Shown: positions 8,768 through 17,331, counted from the first letter of the stretch. The stretch: DNA of 64,000 bases from Leptospira sanjuanensis (GCF_022267375.1 NZ_JAIZBH010000002.1:376001-440000); one strand, 5' to 3'. A program made the numbers and translations. Notes: generated by a model not told the origin, from the letters alone.

Positions 8768-9205
8768 TTACAAAGTCTTAAAGCTTAATTCTTGTGCTAT
8801 CTTATTGAAATCTTTGTCATACGAAAAAATAAGTAACTCTTCCCCGAGTTCATTGCGAAACTCAATAGCCGTTGACAAATGTAAAGCATCTAAAGTCCTG
8901 CAACCAGAAAGTAAATCTTCGTTATTCAGATTTTCCATTGTAGAAGAATCTAAATTTTTGAGATTTATCTCCTCGAGCAGTTTATCGAGTTCCGTTAATT
9001 TTCTCTCTTTCCAGCCTGTACCAAGTTTCTTTTTATTATGAAAGTAAGCCCTTTTAATACTTATTTTACATTCTGCTTCCAATAATATCGAACTTACTCT
9101 GAGTTCCGTTGCCTTCCAGATTGAAATCGATTTATCTAAAGTTGGTTCTTGAAAGATAATTGATAGCAAAACACTTGAATCTATATAGACTATCATCTCA
9201 GACAC
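8768..9205 (-). CDS. PIN-domain toxin (VapC-like)
   Basis: 145 residues. PIN signature: D8 (VYIDSSVLL), E near 40 (SSILLEAECK), D near 107 (CRTLDALHLSTA) and D near 131 (FSYDKDF). The CRTLDALHLA segment marks the VapC group paired with Phd-type antitoxins. It overlaps the antitoxin gene 9198-9509 by 8 bp. Confidence 0.88.
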   Translation of the reverse strand: MSEMIVYIDSSVLLSIIFQEPTLDKSISIWKATELRVSSILLEAECKISIKRAYFHNKKKLGTGWKERKLTELDKLLEEINLKNLDSSTMENLNNEDLLSGCRTLDALHLSTAIEFRNELGEELLIFSYDKDFNKIAQELSFKTL

Positions 9206-9509
9206 GATCAGAGCGAGAATCTTTGTGAATGGCTTCCCATTCTATTTTTGACATACTTTTAGGATGCTTTTTGACTATTGAATCAATCTGCGACTTATTT
9301 CTTTTCGCAAGCTTAATCTTTCCTATTCGATTCTGCTCTTCCAAATATAGGTATAAACGTTTCTTTGAATCTTCTAAAAATTCAGACGGTTTTTTAATCT
9401 CCGCTATTACTTGCTCATGCTCTGTAATAACGATTGTTTCCCCGGCTTTTACCAAGTGTAAATATTTACTTAGGTTATTTTTAAGATCCCTAATTCCAAC
9501 AGATTTCAT
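9198..9509 (-). CDS. Phd-family antitoxin
   Basis: 103 residues. Phd/YefM N-terminal domain (VGIRDLKNNLSKYLHLVKAGETIVITEHEQVIAEI) and a basic helical C-terminal extension that would contact the PIN toxin. Promoter TTGAAA/TATAAT, with only 6 nt between the -10 and the ATG. Confidence 0.88.
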   Translation of the reverse strand: MKSVGIRDLKNNLSKYLHLVKAGETIVITEHEQVIAEIKKPSEFLEDSKKRLYLYLEEQNRIGKIKLAKRNKSQIDSIVKKHPKSMSKIEWEAIHKDSRSDRV

Positions 9510-9530
9510 GCTCTAATTATAGCCACAGTG

Positions 9531-9543
9531 GCTCTTTTTCAAG
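9531..9543. promoter_or_regulatory. palindrome upstream of the Phd antitoxin
   Basis: AGCCAC-A-GTGGCT inverted repeat lying in the -35/-10 spacer of the Phd-PIN operon; probable antitoxin binding site. Confidence 0.65.
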
Positions 9544-9580
9544 CTGTTTTTTATCTCAAATAAAATTTTGCTAAACTTTC

Positions 9581-9762
9581 GCCTAACGAAAGAGTCTCCT
9601 CGACGTTGCGTCCGCAAGCGCATTAGCGCGACGCGGTTGGCACGAGGTTCGAGTGAGCCTTAGCGAACGGCTCGCGAACCGAAGTGGCAAAGCAATGTGG
9701 TTTTAGCCCGTAGTGAGGGTCGCATGAGCGATCCCGAACGAAGCGAGGAGACGAAGTTATGC
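9581..9762 (-). repeat. attC10
   Basis: Cores GCCTAAC and GTTATGC; arms GTCTCCTCG/CGAGGAGAC. H1 CCGC/GCGG, H3 GGT-TTTA-GCC (one wobble), H4 GGGTCGC/GCGATCCC. Confidence 0.9.
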
Positions 9763-9782
9763 GACGGTTTGAGCTCTTTCAA

Positions 9783-10253
9783 TTATTTTACAATACAATA
9801 AATGTTATAATCTTCGAGTTCCTTGATAAATTTGTATTCATTCGAATTTGGATCATCCGTTGATGTCTTATAACTTTTATCTTTTGATGTATCTACCCAA
9901 ATAATGATAACGAAACGATAACCTAATCTATAAATGAATGCTTGGCCGATCGCTTCGCGGATGCTTGCACCAGTCCTAATCACTTTCACTTCGATCGCGA
10001 TTCCGTCATTTGCGATACTCATATCCGGCCTATGGTCATGACCAAATGCTGTTATTCTAGTCATAACTTGCTGAATATTTCTTTGATCTATGAAATCATC
10101 GAAATTTGGCTGTAACGCGCCGGAAAGTCTATCTTCAAATTTTCGTTCATCATCGGAGTTAATATCTAGAGATACGCGCTGAACGATTTTAAGTATTTTT
10201 TCTACACTTTCCCAATAGTAACCAGTCTTTCTACTCGCTAAAAATACAGACAT
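9783..10253 (-). CDS. PD-(D/E)XK nuclease-like protein
   Basis: 156 residues. The segment HDHRPDMSIANDGIAIEVKVIR has the order of a restriction-endonuclease fold active site: D in RPDM, then E-x-K in AIEVKV. It is followed by the helix/strand pair REAIGQAFIYRLGYRFVIIIWVD typical of that superfamily. An N-terminal helical segment precedes it. It could be a defence nuclease or a related inactive domain. Single-gene cassette. Confidence 0.6.
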   Translation of the reverse strand: MSVFLASRKTGYYWESVEKILKIVQRVSLDINSDDERKFEDRLSGALQPNFDDFIDQRNIQQVMTRITAFGHDHRPDMSIANDGIAIEVKVIRTGASIREAIGQAFIYRLGYRFVIIIWVDTSKDKSYKTSTDDPNSNEYKFIKELEDYNIYCIVK

Positions 10254-10387
10254 TTTGAATTAACTCCTTTTGAGGCACTTGGATTCATAACATATTTCTG
10301 ATAAAATGATAGGCTAATTTTTAAATACCAAACGGTTTAATATTTAATTAGCAATTTTATATCTTTCCGAATATTTTCCAAACTGTC
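10254..10387. other. intergenic, no gene seen
   Basis: AT-rich spacer between the nuclease-like gene and attC11, presumably containing its promoter. Confidence 0.45.
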
Positions 10388-10566
10388 GCATAACGAAAGA
10401 GTCTCCTCGACGTTGCGGCTCCGAGCGCATATGCGCGAAGGAGTTGGCACGAGGTTCGAGCGACCTTAGTCGCGTCTTGCGAACCGAAGTGGCAAAGCAA
10501 TGTGCCGGAGGCCGGAGTGAGGGTCGCATTAGCGATCCCGAACGAAGTGAGGAGACGAAGTTATGC
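10388..10566 (-). repeat. attC11
   Basis: Cores GCATAAC and GTTATGC; arms GTCTCCTCG/GAGGAGAC (right flank GTGAGGAGAC). H1 CTCC/GGAG, H2 GCGAC-CTTA-GTCGC, H3 GCC-GGA-GGC, H4 GGGTCGC/GCGATCCC. Confidence 0.9.
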
Positions 10567-10578
10567 GACGGTTTCACT

Positions 10579-11520
10579 TTATTGAATGTCTTTTAAGAGA
10601 ATATTTTTTACCTTGGTTTGATTATCCATTGCTTCTTGAGTCCCGATAATTTTTGCATTTTTAGTCACCATATAATTAAGCTTAAATTCTTCTATAATTT
10701 CATCATAAATAAATTGAATAAAAATAACTTCAAATAACTTATTTGCTTTTTTCGCATAACTTAAAGTAAGCGATACCTTATCTTTATTTAATGCTTTGAT
10801 AATAATATCCGGATTGTCAATTTCTTTAAAATAATATTGAACAATAGGAGTTCCTTTAAGTTTAAATAAATAAGAATCAATTTTATTAGGATTTTTTCTG
10901 TTTAAAACTGATTGCTCGAATATCGCTTGGACAAAGTAATAAAATAATTTTAGCTCTTGAAGAGCAGAATCAAGAACTGCATCTCTGATTTTATCATGAA
11001 AATATGCATATATTAGAGACGAAAAAGTTATAATAACTTCAGGAGGTGCATCTAGTGATTTATTAAACTGATGCAAGAAATTGAAATTATAATTTGAAGT
11101 TTTCTTAACTTGATCAACAATATTCTTTTCAATATTTTCTCTTTCCTTATAATGATTTCTATCTAACGTAAGAAGAGTTATTTCGTCTTTTTCTATTTCA
11201 TTGTCTTGCGGCGACATTGGTGATTCCACTTTATCACCTTCCAGAATCACTAAATTCCCTAAATCCGGGTCCTTGAAGTTGGATGTCTTATCAAAAATAT
11301 CTTGAATTCCATATAATTCGTAATGCCCGTCATCGGCTCTGATAATTTCCACACTCTCAATTCGACCTATATATGGAAGGGATGAGTCATGCAGTAATCC
11401 AACAAATTTTGGAATCTTTGCTTCATTAAATTGTCTTTGCGCTGATTGCAAAGCTTCCAGTGTAAAAATATCTCCTTGGAGATCCTGTCGAGTTGTCATC
11501 ATTAATATTTTTGTTTTCAT
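10579..11520 (-). CDS. hypothetical protein, 313 aa
   Basis: Family not recognised. The N-terminal third (residues 1-90) looks like a compact beta-rich domain (PKFVGLLHDSSLPYIGRIESVEIIRADDGHYELYGIQ). The remainder is helical, with an internal charged linker near 100-125 rich in Glu and Asp. No signal peptide and no membrane helix. Single-gene cassette. Confidence 0.6.
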   Translation of the reverse strand: MKTKILMMTTRQDLQGDIFTLEALQSAQRQFNEAKIPKFVGLLHDSSLPYIGRIESVEIIRADDGHYELYGIQDIFDKTSNFKDPDLGNLVILEGDKVESPMSPQDNEIEKDEITLLTLDRNHYKERENIEKNIVDQVKKTSNYNFNFLHQFNKSLDAPPEVIITFSSLIYAYFHDKIRDAVLDSALQELKLFYYFVQAIFEQSVLNRKNPNKIDSYLFKLKGTPIVQYYFKEIDNPDIIIKALNKDKVSLTLSYAKKANKLFEVIFIQFIYDEIIEEFKLNYMVTKNAKIIGTQEAMDNQTKVKNILLKDIQ

Positions 11521-11541
11521 TCAAAATCCTTTGAAACTGTC

Positions 11542-11722
11542 GCATAACGAAAGAGTCTCCTCGACGTTGCGGCCGCAAGCGCATTAGCGCGACGCGGTTG
11601 GCACGAGGTTCGAGTGAGCCTAGCGGACGGCTCGCGAACCGAAGTGGCAAAGCAATGTGGCTTTAGCCCGTAGTGAGGGACGCATTAGCGATCCCGAACG
11701 AAGCGAGGAGACGAAGTTATGC
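11542..11722 (-). repeat. attC12
   Basis: Cores GCATAAC and GTTATGC; arms GTCTCCTCG/CGAGGAGAC. H1 CCGC/GCGG, H3 GGC-TTTA-GCC, H4 GGGACGC/GCGATCCC. Confidence 0.9.
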
Positions 11723-11746
11723 GCTGAAGCCCCTTCTCTATCAAAA

Positions 11747-12119
11747 TTAAAGTTTTAATTTTTCTAAAGTCTTTATAATGCTTTCTAGTGAAACGCTTCC
11801 ATCAGCGATCCCAATCGTAAGTTCATATAATAAATCGTCTTGGTCTTCTATTTCAATTCCGTTTAGATCGAGAAAGATAAGAGCGGACGCAAGTGCTACG
11901 CGCTTATTTCCATCAACAAAGGCGTGATTTTTACATATATAAAATAAATATGCAGCAGCCTTTTGTATTAAGCCTGTATGAAATTCTTGATTATCAAAGC
12001 TCGAAAGTGGTTGAGAAATTGCTGACGCAACCGTAAGAACCGCCGTATTCTTCGATCTGGTTTTTATGAATATATAATACTTCTTCGTAAGTTAAATATC
12101 TAATCGAATCGGCGTTCAT
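11747..12119 (-). pseudogene. doc: frameshifted Doc/Fic-family toxin
   Basis: The ATG at 12119 overlaps the antitoxin stop and opens a typical Doc start (SIRYLTYEEVLYIHKNQIEEYGGS). That frame reaches a stop near 11990. The rest of Doc continues in another frame: SAISQPLSSF, KAAAYLFYICKNHAF, the Fic motif HAFVDGNKR, and a normal C-terminus ending at 11747. The total of 373 nt is not a multiple of three, and the usual RD..LL segment is missing, so a small deletion near 12030-12045 broke the gene. Doc toxins phosphorylate EF-Tu; this copy should be inactive. Confidence 0.85.
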
Positions 12120-12328
12120 TCAGCAAGTAGCTTAAGTGTCTTGCCATGTTTCTTGTTTATTTTTCCAAGACTGGCTTCTAATTTTTTATCAATCGGAGTG
12201 ATTATTAAACTTTTACCATCGGTACTAATATCCAATGAAGTATCTGAAGTAATATGTAAAAGTTCAAGTATTGGTTTTTCTATAATTAAGGCTGAACTGT
12301 TACCATGTTGAATCAGTTTTTTGACCAT
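12116..12328 (-). CDS. AbrB/MazE-like antitoxin of the Doc pair
   Basis: 70 residues. The swapped-hairpin antitoxin fold (KLIQHGNSSALIIEKPILELL, then SLIITPID) with a short Lys-rich tail. It remains intact although its toxin partner is frameshifted. Promoter TTGACA/TATACT about 20 nt upstream of the ATG. Confidence 0.85.
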   Translation of the reverse strand: MVKKLIQHGNSSALIIEKPILELLHITSDTSLDISTDGKSLIITPIDKKLEASLGKINKKHGKTLKLLAE

Positions 12329-12450
12329 TGCTTTACCCGTTACAACATAGTATATACAATAGTATTACCGATGTCAAATAAGATTTAGATTCTCCCCCAT
12401 TTTTCCCTCTGTGAAATTTTTGTTATGCAATCCAATTCTGGGGCTTTTGC

Positions 12451-12632
<182 letters not shown>

Positions 12633-12654
12633 GACGTGCCCCGATTATTAGATA

Positions 12655-12918
12655 TTATAATTTATCCCAAGCAGGAATTTTATCGTCGCTATTGATCTGA
12701 GAAAGAACATTTCTAAAATCTGCGAAAATTTGTTTCTTAGTTTTACCTTTGTAATATTTTTCAAAATATTGAGAAGTTTCAAGATCTTGAATTTCTTTTG
12801 TAAATGCGTAAAGTGCTAATTGATTTATTGAAACACCCTGCTCTTCAGCCACTTTCTCAATTTTATGCTTCAATTCAGAAGGAATTCTAATAGTCAATAC
12901 ACTAGCTTTTGTTTTCAT
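12655..12918 (-). CDS. antitoxin with RHH-like fold, copy 1
   Basis: 87 residues. VLTIRIPSELKHKIEKVAEEQGVSINQLALYAFTKE is a ribbon-helix-helix/HicB-C-terminal-like DNA-binding domain; the tail (residues 52-87) probably binds the PIN toxin encoded just upstream, whose gene it overlaps by 17 bp. The protein is identical to 29812-30075. Confidence 0.85.
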   Translation of the reverse strand: MKTKASVLTIRIPSELKHKIEKVAEEQGVSINQLALYAFTKEIQDLETSQYFEKYYKGKTKKQIFADFRNVLSQINSDDKIPAWDKL

Positions 12919-13348
12919 AATTCTCCCTCCAATAATTCATAAAATTCGACGGTGTTATAACTTTCAAATCTTGAAATTTTAAATCGTTATCTATTAGATA
13001 ATCTTTTACGTTACTAGTAATTAAATAATCCGCGTTACAGGCTATTGCAAGTTCGACAAAATGATTATCATCCTCATCGCGCAGGTTTGGACGAAAGGCA
13101 AAATAAATCGTTTGCGGATAACTTGCGTAAGCAATAAATCCCAATATCTTTTTTATTTCTTTATCGTTAATTCCTAAATCTGCTTTTGAAGTCCGCCTAT
13201 TTAGCACTTCTTCATATTCTTTAAAGACTGGTATCGATAATCCTAACTTAATTTTCTGATCGAAAACTAATTCCAGAATTGCTCGGGAAGCCCCTTTTTT
13301 TGCTCTTAACGCTTGATAAAGAACATTTGTATCTAAGACGACTTTCAA
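12902..13348 (-). CDS. PIN-domain toxin (PIN_3 type), copy 1
   Basis: About 148 residues from the TTG at 13348. An upstream in-frame start at 13384 would lie in the promoter: TTGACA, 17 bp and TATCAT at 13356-13361 leave only 7 nt before the TTG. PIN residues: VVLDTNVLYQAL at the start, E in KEYEEVL, D in RDEDDNHFVELA, and CNADYLITSNVKDYL. It differs from 30059-30505 by one residue (K for R near position 14). Toxin-first order with its antitoxin 12655-12918. Confidence 0.85.
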   Translation of the reverse strand: MKVVLDTNVLYQALRAKKGASRAILELVFDQKIKLGLSIPVFKEYEEVLNRRTSKADLGINDKEIKKILGFIAYASYPQTIYFAFRPNLRDEDDNHFVELAIACNADYLITSNVKDYLIDNDLKFQDLKVITPSNFMNYWRENYENKS

Positions 13349-13355
13349 TTTCTGT

Positions 13356-13377
13356 ATGATAGTATATACGCTATCAT
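13356..13377. promoter_or_regulatory. operator/promoter of PIN-antitoxin copy 1
   Basis: ATGATAG-8 nt-CTATCAT perfect 7+7 inverted repeat covering spacer and -10. In the second copy (about 30512-30533) the left arm is mutated and the TATCAT -10 becomes TACCGT. Confidence 0.7.
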
Positions 13378-13425
13378 TTGTCAACAGCTAATTTAGGCTC
13401 TCTACGCAAGATTTGGGGCATGTTC

Positions 13426-13605
13426 GTCTAACGAAAGAGTCTCCTCGACGTTGCGTCCCTGAAGTGCATTTGCGCGAAGGGTTGGCACGAGGTTCGAGGC
13501 GCCTTAGCGCTGGCTCGCGAACCGAAGTGACAAAGCAATGTGGCTTTAGCCCGTAGTGAGGGTCGCATTAGCGATCCCGAACGAAGCGAGGAGACGAAGT
13601 TATGC
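13426..13605 (-). repeat. attC14
   Basis: Cores GTCTAAC and GTTATGC; arms GTCTCCTCG/CGAGGAGAC. H1 CCCT/GGG, H2 GGCGC-CTTA-GCGCT, H3 GGC-TTTA-GCC, H4 GGGTCGC/GCGATCCC. Confidence 0.9.
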
Positions 13606-13642
13606 GTAGTGCCAAACATTAAACAGCAATTTTTCATTAAGA

Positions 13643-14374
13643 TTATTCGTTAAAGAGAAATTTGTGCAAAGCCTCGCGAATAACTGGTTCTTTAAAATGC
13701 TGAATGTAACTTTCAAAAAATAAATTTACTTTATCAACAAAGTATTTAGCAATTTCACGATTAGAAAAATATGAATATAAATCGAGCCCCATTTTTTTAT
13801 CCGCTATTAAACCTCTACGAATAAGCGGCTGCAATTTATCTTTTCCAGGATAATCAGAATAAAATACACCAATAAAGATGACATTCCGTTCATCAAATAA
13901 TGAACTTCTAATTTCTTCTTTTCTATCTATTTTAATATTATAAGTAAGTAAAGACGGATGAATTATTGCGTTTCTAATTTGTCTTAAATCAGCCCAAATC
14001 GATTCAAAATTTTGAATAAATTTTTGACTTTCAATATTCATTAAAGATGAAAATGCTTTTAAGATTTCTAATGGATAAAATTTTCCCATCCTTACAATCT
14101 TAATAATTTCCTGAAAACGATTAATGAATGGAGTAATATCATAATCCGCCTTAAATAAAATATCTTTATCGAATTCGAGCGCCCTATCAAATTCGAGAAT
14201 CTCTCTTGCATAAACTTCAACCGCAGAAGTTAGTAAAGAGTAAATTGGAAGAATACGGTCATCATAATTTATGCCTTCTTTAGCTGAATCAGTAATAAAT
14301 TCGGCCAAATCTAAATATCTTCTTCTGATATTTACAAGACCAATATCAACTATTTGATTTTTATCTTCTGACAT
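13643..14374 (-). CDS. HEPN-like hypothetical protein
   Basis: 243 residues from the ATG at 14374 (MSEDKNQIV); longer readings would run into attC15 and are not used. All-helical. The segment LRQIRNAIIHPSLL contains an R-x4-H motif like that of HEPN ribonucleases, and the surrounding helices fit that superfamily. HEPN proteins act as RNases in TA, abortive infection and CRISPR systems. No partner gene in the cassette. Confidence 0.6.
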   Translation of the reverse strand: MSEDKNQIVDIGLVNIRRRYLDLAEFITDSAKEGINYDDRILPIYSLLTSAVEVYAREILEFDRALEFDKDILFKADYDITPFINRFQEIIKIVRMGKFYPLEILKAFSSLMNIESQKFIQNFESIWADLRQIRNAIIHPSLLTYNIKIDRKEEIRSSLFDERNVIFIGVFYSDYPGKDKLQPLIRRGLIADKKMGLDLYSYFSNREIAKYFVDKVNLFFESYIQHFKEPVIREALHKFLFNE

Positions 14375-14392
14375 TTTCACATTTGGCATTAC

Positions 14393-14577
14393 GCATAACG
14401 AAAGAGACTTCTCGACGTTCGCGTTCCCGGAGCGCCTGTGCGCGCAGGGATTGACGGAGGCTTGAGCGACCTTAGTCGCGTCTCGCAAGCCGAACGGCAA
14501 AGCGAATGTGGTGAAGCCCGTAGTGAGTCCGAGCGGGAACCGTGAGTGACGAACGGAGCGAGAAGTCGTAGTTAGCT
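14393..14577 (-). repeat. attC15
   Basis: Cores GCATAAC and GTTAGCT. Arms GACTTCTCG/CGAGAAGTC, a rare type in which both sides changed together. H2 GCGAC-CTTA-GTCGC; H4 of the GTCCGAGCGGGAAC type. Confidence 0.9.
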
Positions 14578-14584
14578 GAAGTGG

Positions 14585-14983
14585 CTATTGGGTCCAATCT
14601 TCGATTTTTAAGTCCTTAATTCTTTTAAATTCTTTTGTATTATTAGTTACAAAAATATAATTATTAGCAATTGCTTGAGCTGCAAGAAGCATATCTATTG
14701 AACCAATTACGCTTCCCCTTTTTTCTAAGTCAGCCCTAATGAACCCATAAGACTCAGCATCTTTATCAGAAAAAGAAAGTATATTAAAAATTGTTAAAAA
14801 TTCAATCAGTGCAACTTTGTTTTTTTCCCTATGTTCACTTTTCTGAATTCCAAATTCAAGCTCCGCGACGGTTAAAGAAGAAATAAATAAATCTTTATTT
14901 AATTTTTTCTTAAGGTTTCCCAAAAGAACCGCGTTTTTCTTTTTAATTAGAAAAATACAAATATTGGTATCCAAAAGATACAT
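14585..14983 (-). CDS. vapC: VapC toxin, tRNA(fMet)-endonuclease type
   Basis: 132 residues. PIN domain with D5 (YLLDTNICIFLI), E near 43 (SLTVAELEFGIQKS), D near 97 (GSIDMLLAAQA) and the VTNNTKEFKRI tail diagnostic of the enteric-type VapC that cuts initiator tRNA. It overlaps vapB by one base (TAATG). Confidence 0.93.
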   Translation of the reverse strand: MYLLDTNICIFLIKKKNAVLLGNLKKKLNKDLFISSLTVAELEFGIQKSEHREKNKVALIEFLTIFNILSFSDKDAESYGFIRADLEKRGSVIGSIDMLLAAQAIANNYIFVTNNTKEFKRIKDLKIEDWTQ

Positions 14984-15213
14984 TAAAACTTTTCTCTTTT
15001 ATCGGATTTCGGTTGTTCTCTTCCCTCCTCCAGAAAATCATCTGAAAATCCATTTAATCCTTCTAAAAATACGTTCCAGGCCTTATTCTTAGGAACTAAT
15101 ATTACCGCTTCTCCAACTTTTTGAATAAGGACATCATCTCCGGTAAATTGAAATTCTTTTGGCAATCTGACCGCTTGACTTCTTCCATTTATAAATAATT
15201 TTGCTGTTTGCAT
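14983..15213 (-). CDS. vapB: VapB antitoxin
   Basis: 76 residues from the ATG at 15213, chosen for its GGAGAAAG ribosome site (an upstream start at 15243 lies in the operator). AbrB-like domain: AKLFINGRSQAVRLPKEFQF, then a VILVPK strand; the tail (FLEGLNGFSDDFLEEGREQP) binds VapC. Confidence 0.92.
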   Translation of the reverse strand: MQTAKLFINGRSQAVRLPKEFQFTGDDVLIQKVGEAVILVPKNKAWNVFLEGLNGFSDDFLEEGREQPKSDKREKF

Positions 15214-15233
15214 TAAACTTTCTCCAAAATTAA

Positions 15234-15251
15234 TATATATCAAGATATATA
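15234..15251. promoter_or_regulatory. palindromic operator of vapBC
   Basis: TATATATC-AA-GATATATA perfect inverted repeat upstream of vapB; a TTGACA-like -35 follows it on the minus strand. Confidence 0.7.
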
Positions 15252-15309
15252 CTTGTCAAGGGATTCTTATCGGATTTGTTTTAAATTACAACAAATTTAT
15301 AGCCATTTC

Positions 15310-15495
15310 AGCTAACGAAAGAGTCTCCTCGACGTTGCGTCCGCAAGCGCTTGTGCGCGACGCGGTTGGCACGAGGTTCGAGTGAGCCTTAGCGAACGTC
15401 CCGCGAACCGAAGTGGCAAAGCAATGTGTCGAAGACCGTAGTGAGTCCGAGCGGGAACCGTGAGTGACGAACGAAGCGAGGAGACGAAGTTATAC
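15310..15495 (-). repeat. attC16
   Basis: Cores AGCTAAC and GTTATAC; arms GTCTCCTCG/CGAGGAGAC. H1 CCGC/GCGG, H3 GTC-GAA-GAC, H4 GTCCGAGCGGGAAC type. Confidence 0.9.
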
Positions 15496-15510
15496 GCAGT
15501 TGCCCATTTA

Positions 15511-15852
15511 TTAAAATAATAATAACTTAATATTATCTAAAACTTCTTTCAAAGAAACTTTATTGACCGATTCAATAAACTCTGCTTCACGAATAGTCCA
15601 ATCTAGGTTTTTAACTTGATCGGAAAGAACTACTCCATCGATTTTCCTTGATTTAATCAACACTTCGAATGGATAACCTTTAATTTTACTTGTAATTGGA
15701 CAAAATATTGCTAATCCAGTTTTCGAATTGTATTCCTTCGGTGATAATACAAGTGCAGGTCTACGACCTTTCTGTTCATGACCTGCTTGAGGAGTAAAGC
15801 TCAACCAAACTATATCTCCTTTCTCAGGAGTATATCTTTTACTCTTTACCAC
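15511..15852 (-). CDS. mazF: MazF-family toxin
   Basis: 113 residues. GDIVWLSFTPQAGHEQKGRRPALVLSP is the canonical MazF start, followed by IFCPITSKIKGYPFEV and VVLSDQVKNLDW. Closer to the E. coli MazF pattern than the ChpK-like copy at 2110-2433. It overlaps mazE by 7 bp. Confidence 0.93.
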   Translation of the reverse strand: MVKSKRYTPEKGDIVWLSFTPQAGHEQKGRRPALVLSPKEYNSKTGLAIFCPITSKIKGYPFEVLIKSRKIDGVVLSDQVKNLDWTIREAEFIESVNKVSLKEVLDNIKLLLF

Positions 15853-16082
15853 GCTTCCTTACCTATCGAATTACCAGTAGATATTTCAGAATGAAGATTT
15901 TGTTTTGTAATTTTAGAGAGTTTTTCTTCCAATGAGGCCTTTCTCATTGGATATATTACAATCTTATCCCCTTCATATTGTAATTCAACGTGGCTTCCGT
16001 CATTTAACTCTAATTCCGTTGCCATTGCTTTTGGAATTCTAATTCCTAAGCTATTTCCCCATTTTTGAATAATTGATTCCAT
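15846..16082 (-). CDS. mazE: MazE-family antitoxin
   Basis: 78 residues. IIQKWGNSLGIRIPKAMATEL is the classic MazE DNA-binding hairpin; the C-terminal part is the toxin-binding tail. An AGGGA ribosome site precedes the ATG. Confidence 0.93.
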   Translation of the reverse strand: MESIIQKWGNSLGIRIPKAMATELELNDGSHVELQYEGDKIVIYPMRKASLEEKLSKITKQNLHSEISTGNSIGKEAW

Positions 16083-16091
16083 AAATCCCTA

Positions 16092-16108
16092 TATATACAT
16101 TGTATATA
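16092..16108. promoter_or_regulatory. palindromic operator of mazEF
   Basis: TATATACA-T-TGTATATA perfect inverted repeat 10 bp upstream of mazE, overlapping a TATATA-like -10. Confidence 0.7.
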
Positions 16109-16226
16109 CTTTTGAAAATTTGTCAGTAATTTTTTAGAGTCAAATTTAACGATTTCGAAATGAATTTCTTTCTTTAAGATTTGTAAGGGAAGTCACAACT
16201 ATCTACATATTTTTTTGGGCTATTGC

Positions 16227-16406
16227 AACTAACGACGCAGGTTTCTCGACGTTTGCGGTTCTGGAGCGCGTCGCGCGGAAGAATTGGAACTCGGTTCGAG
16301 CGACCTTAGTCGCGTCTCGCGAACCGAAGTGACAAAGCGAATGTGCCGAAGGCCAAGCGAGAGTTGCGGAGCAATCTCGAAGCGCCGCGAGAAGCCGCAG
16401 TTATGC
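16227..16406 (-). repeat. attC17
   Basis: Cores AACTAAC and GTTATGC; arms GGTTTCTCG/CGAGAAGCC (one wobble). H1 TTCT/AGAA, H2 GCGAC-CTTA-GTCGC, H3 GCC-GAA-GGC, H4 GAGTTGC/GCAATCTC. Confidence 0.9.
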
Positions 16407-16423
16407 GAAGTTGGGCAATAAAT

Positions 16424-16726
16424 TCAACCAGTTCTTTGAAGCGTTTGAATATTATCTAATTTGAGCTTTAACTTCTCTTTCTGTTTTCTTATTTCTAAAT
16501 CATTTTGAAGATTTATCCAAAATTTATCAGACATTCCGAAAAATTTAGCCAATCTCAAAGACATATCGATTGTGATTTTACGCTTATCGTGCAAAATCTC
16601 TAATACTGTAGAAGTGGAAACATGTAGCTCTTTTGCCAGTCTATATGGAGTTACTTCTAATGGATCCAAAAACTCTTCTCTGAGGATTTGAGAGACTGTG
16701 GGTGTCGGAATTCTTTTAGTTTTCAT
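16424..16726 (-). CDS. higA: HigA antitoxin
   Basis: 100 residues from the ATG at 16726 (AGGAGA ribosome site 6 nt upstream). XRE helix-turn-helix of the VapI/HigA type: TPTVSQILREEFLDPLEVTPYRLAKELHVSTSTVLEIL, then SLRLAKFFGMSDKFWINLQ. Binds HigB and represses the operon. Confidence 0.93.
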   Translation of the reverse strand: MKTKRIPTPTVSQILREEFLDPLEVTPYRLAKELHVSTSTVLEILHDKRKITIDMSLRLAKFFGMSDKFWINLQNDLEIRKQKEKLKLKLDNIQTLQRTG

Positions 16727-16737
16727 AATAAGTCTCC

Positions 16738-17019
16738 TCAATGATAATCAGCGATAGACACATCAAAGCAATTTCCATCAGCGAATTTAAATGTAATTCT
16801 CCACTGGTCATTTATCCTGATTGAACAATAATTCTTTAAGTTCCCTTTTAAATGCTCAAATCTATTAGCTGGTGGACTCTTTAAATCTTCTTCTTTTTCA
16901 GCATTTTCTAGAATGAGAAGTTTGATTAGCGCCCTACTCTGTATTTCCGGAGGAATTTTCTTTGAGAATTCTTGATGAAAAATCCTCTCAGTTTCTTTAT
17001 CTCCGAAAGATTTGATCAT
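16738..17019 (-). CDS. higB: HigB toxin (RelE superfamily, killer-protein type)
   Basis: 93 residues. MIKSFGDKETERIFHQEFSKKIP opens like the plasmid-maintenance killer toxin, with the RFEHLKGNLKNYCSIRINDQWRITF core and the DVSIADYH end. Ribosome-dependent mRNase. A -10-like TATATG lies 5 nt before the ATG. Toxin gene first. Confidence 0.93.
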   Translation of the reverse strand: MIKSFGDKETERIFHQEFSKKIPPEIQSRALIKLLILENAEKEEDLKSPPANRFEHLKGNLKNYCSIRINDQWRITFKFADGNCFDVSIADYH

Positions 17020-17150
17020 TTATCCATATAGTCGCATTGCGGATATATCTGTCAATCCGATATACTTTAATTTAACTTTAAAAATACTATGACGAGGAAG
17101 ACAAATCGAACATTTTTCTACTTTCTAAAAAAAGTCTTTTGCCCAATTTC

Positions 17151-17331
17151 GCATAACGAAAGAGTCTCCTCGACGTTGCGTCTCCGAGCGCTTACGCGCG
17201 AAGGAGTTGGCACGAGGTTCGAGTGAGCCTTAGCGAACGTCCCGCGAACCGAAGTGGCAAAGCAATGTGCCGGAGGCCGGAGTGAGGGTCGCATGAGCGA
17301 TCCCGAACGAAGCGAGGAGACGAAGTTAAGC
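17151..17331 (-). repeat. attC18
   Basis: Cores GCATAAC and GTTAAGC; arms GTCTCCTCG/CGAGGAGAC. H1 CTCC/GGAG, H3 GCC-GGA-GGC, H4 GGGTCGC/GCGATCCC. Confidence 0.9.
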
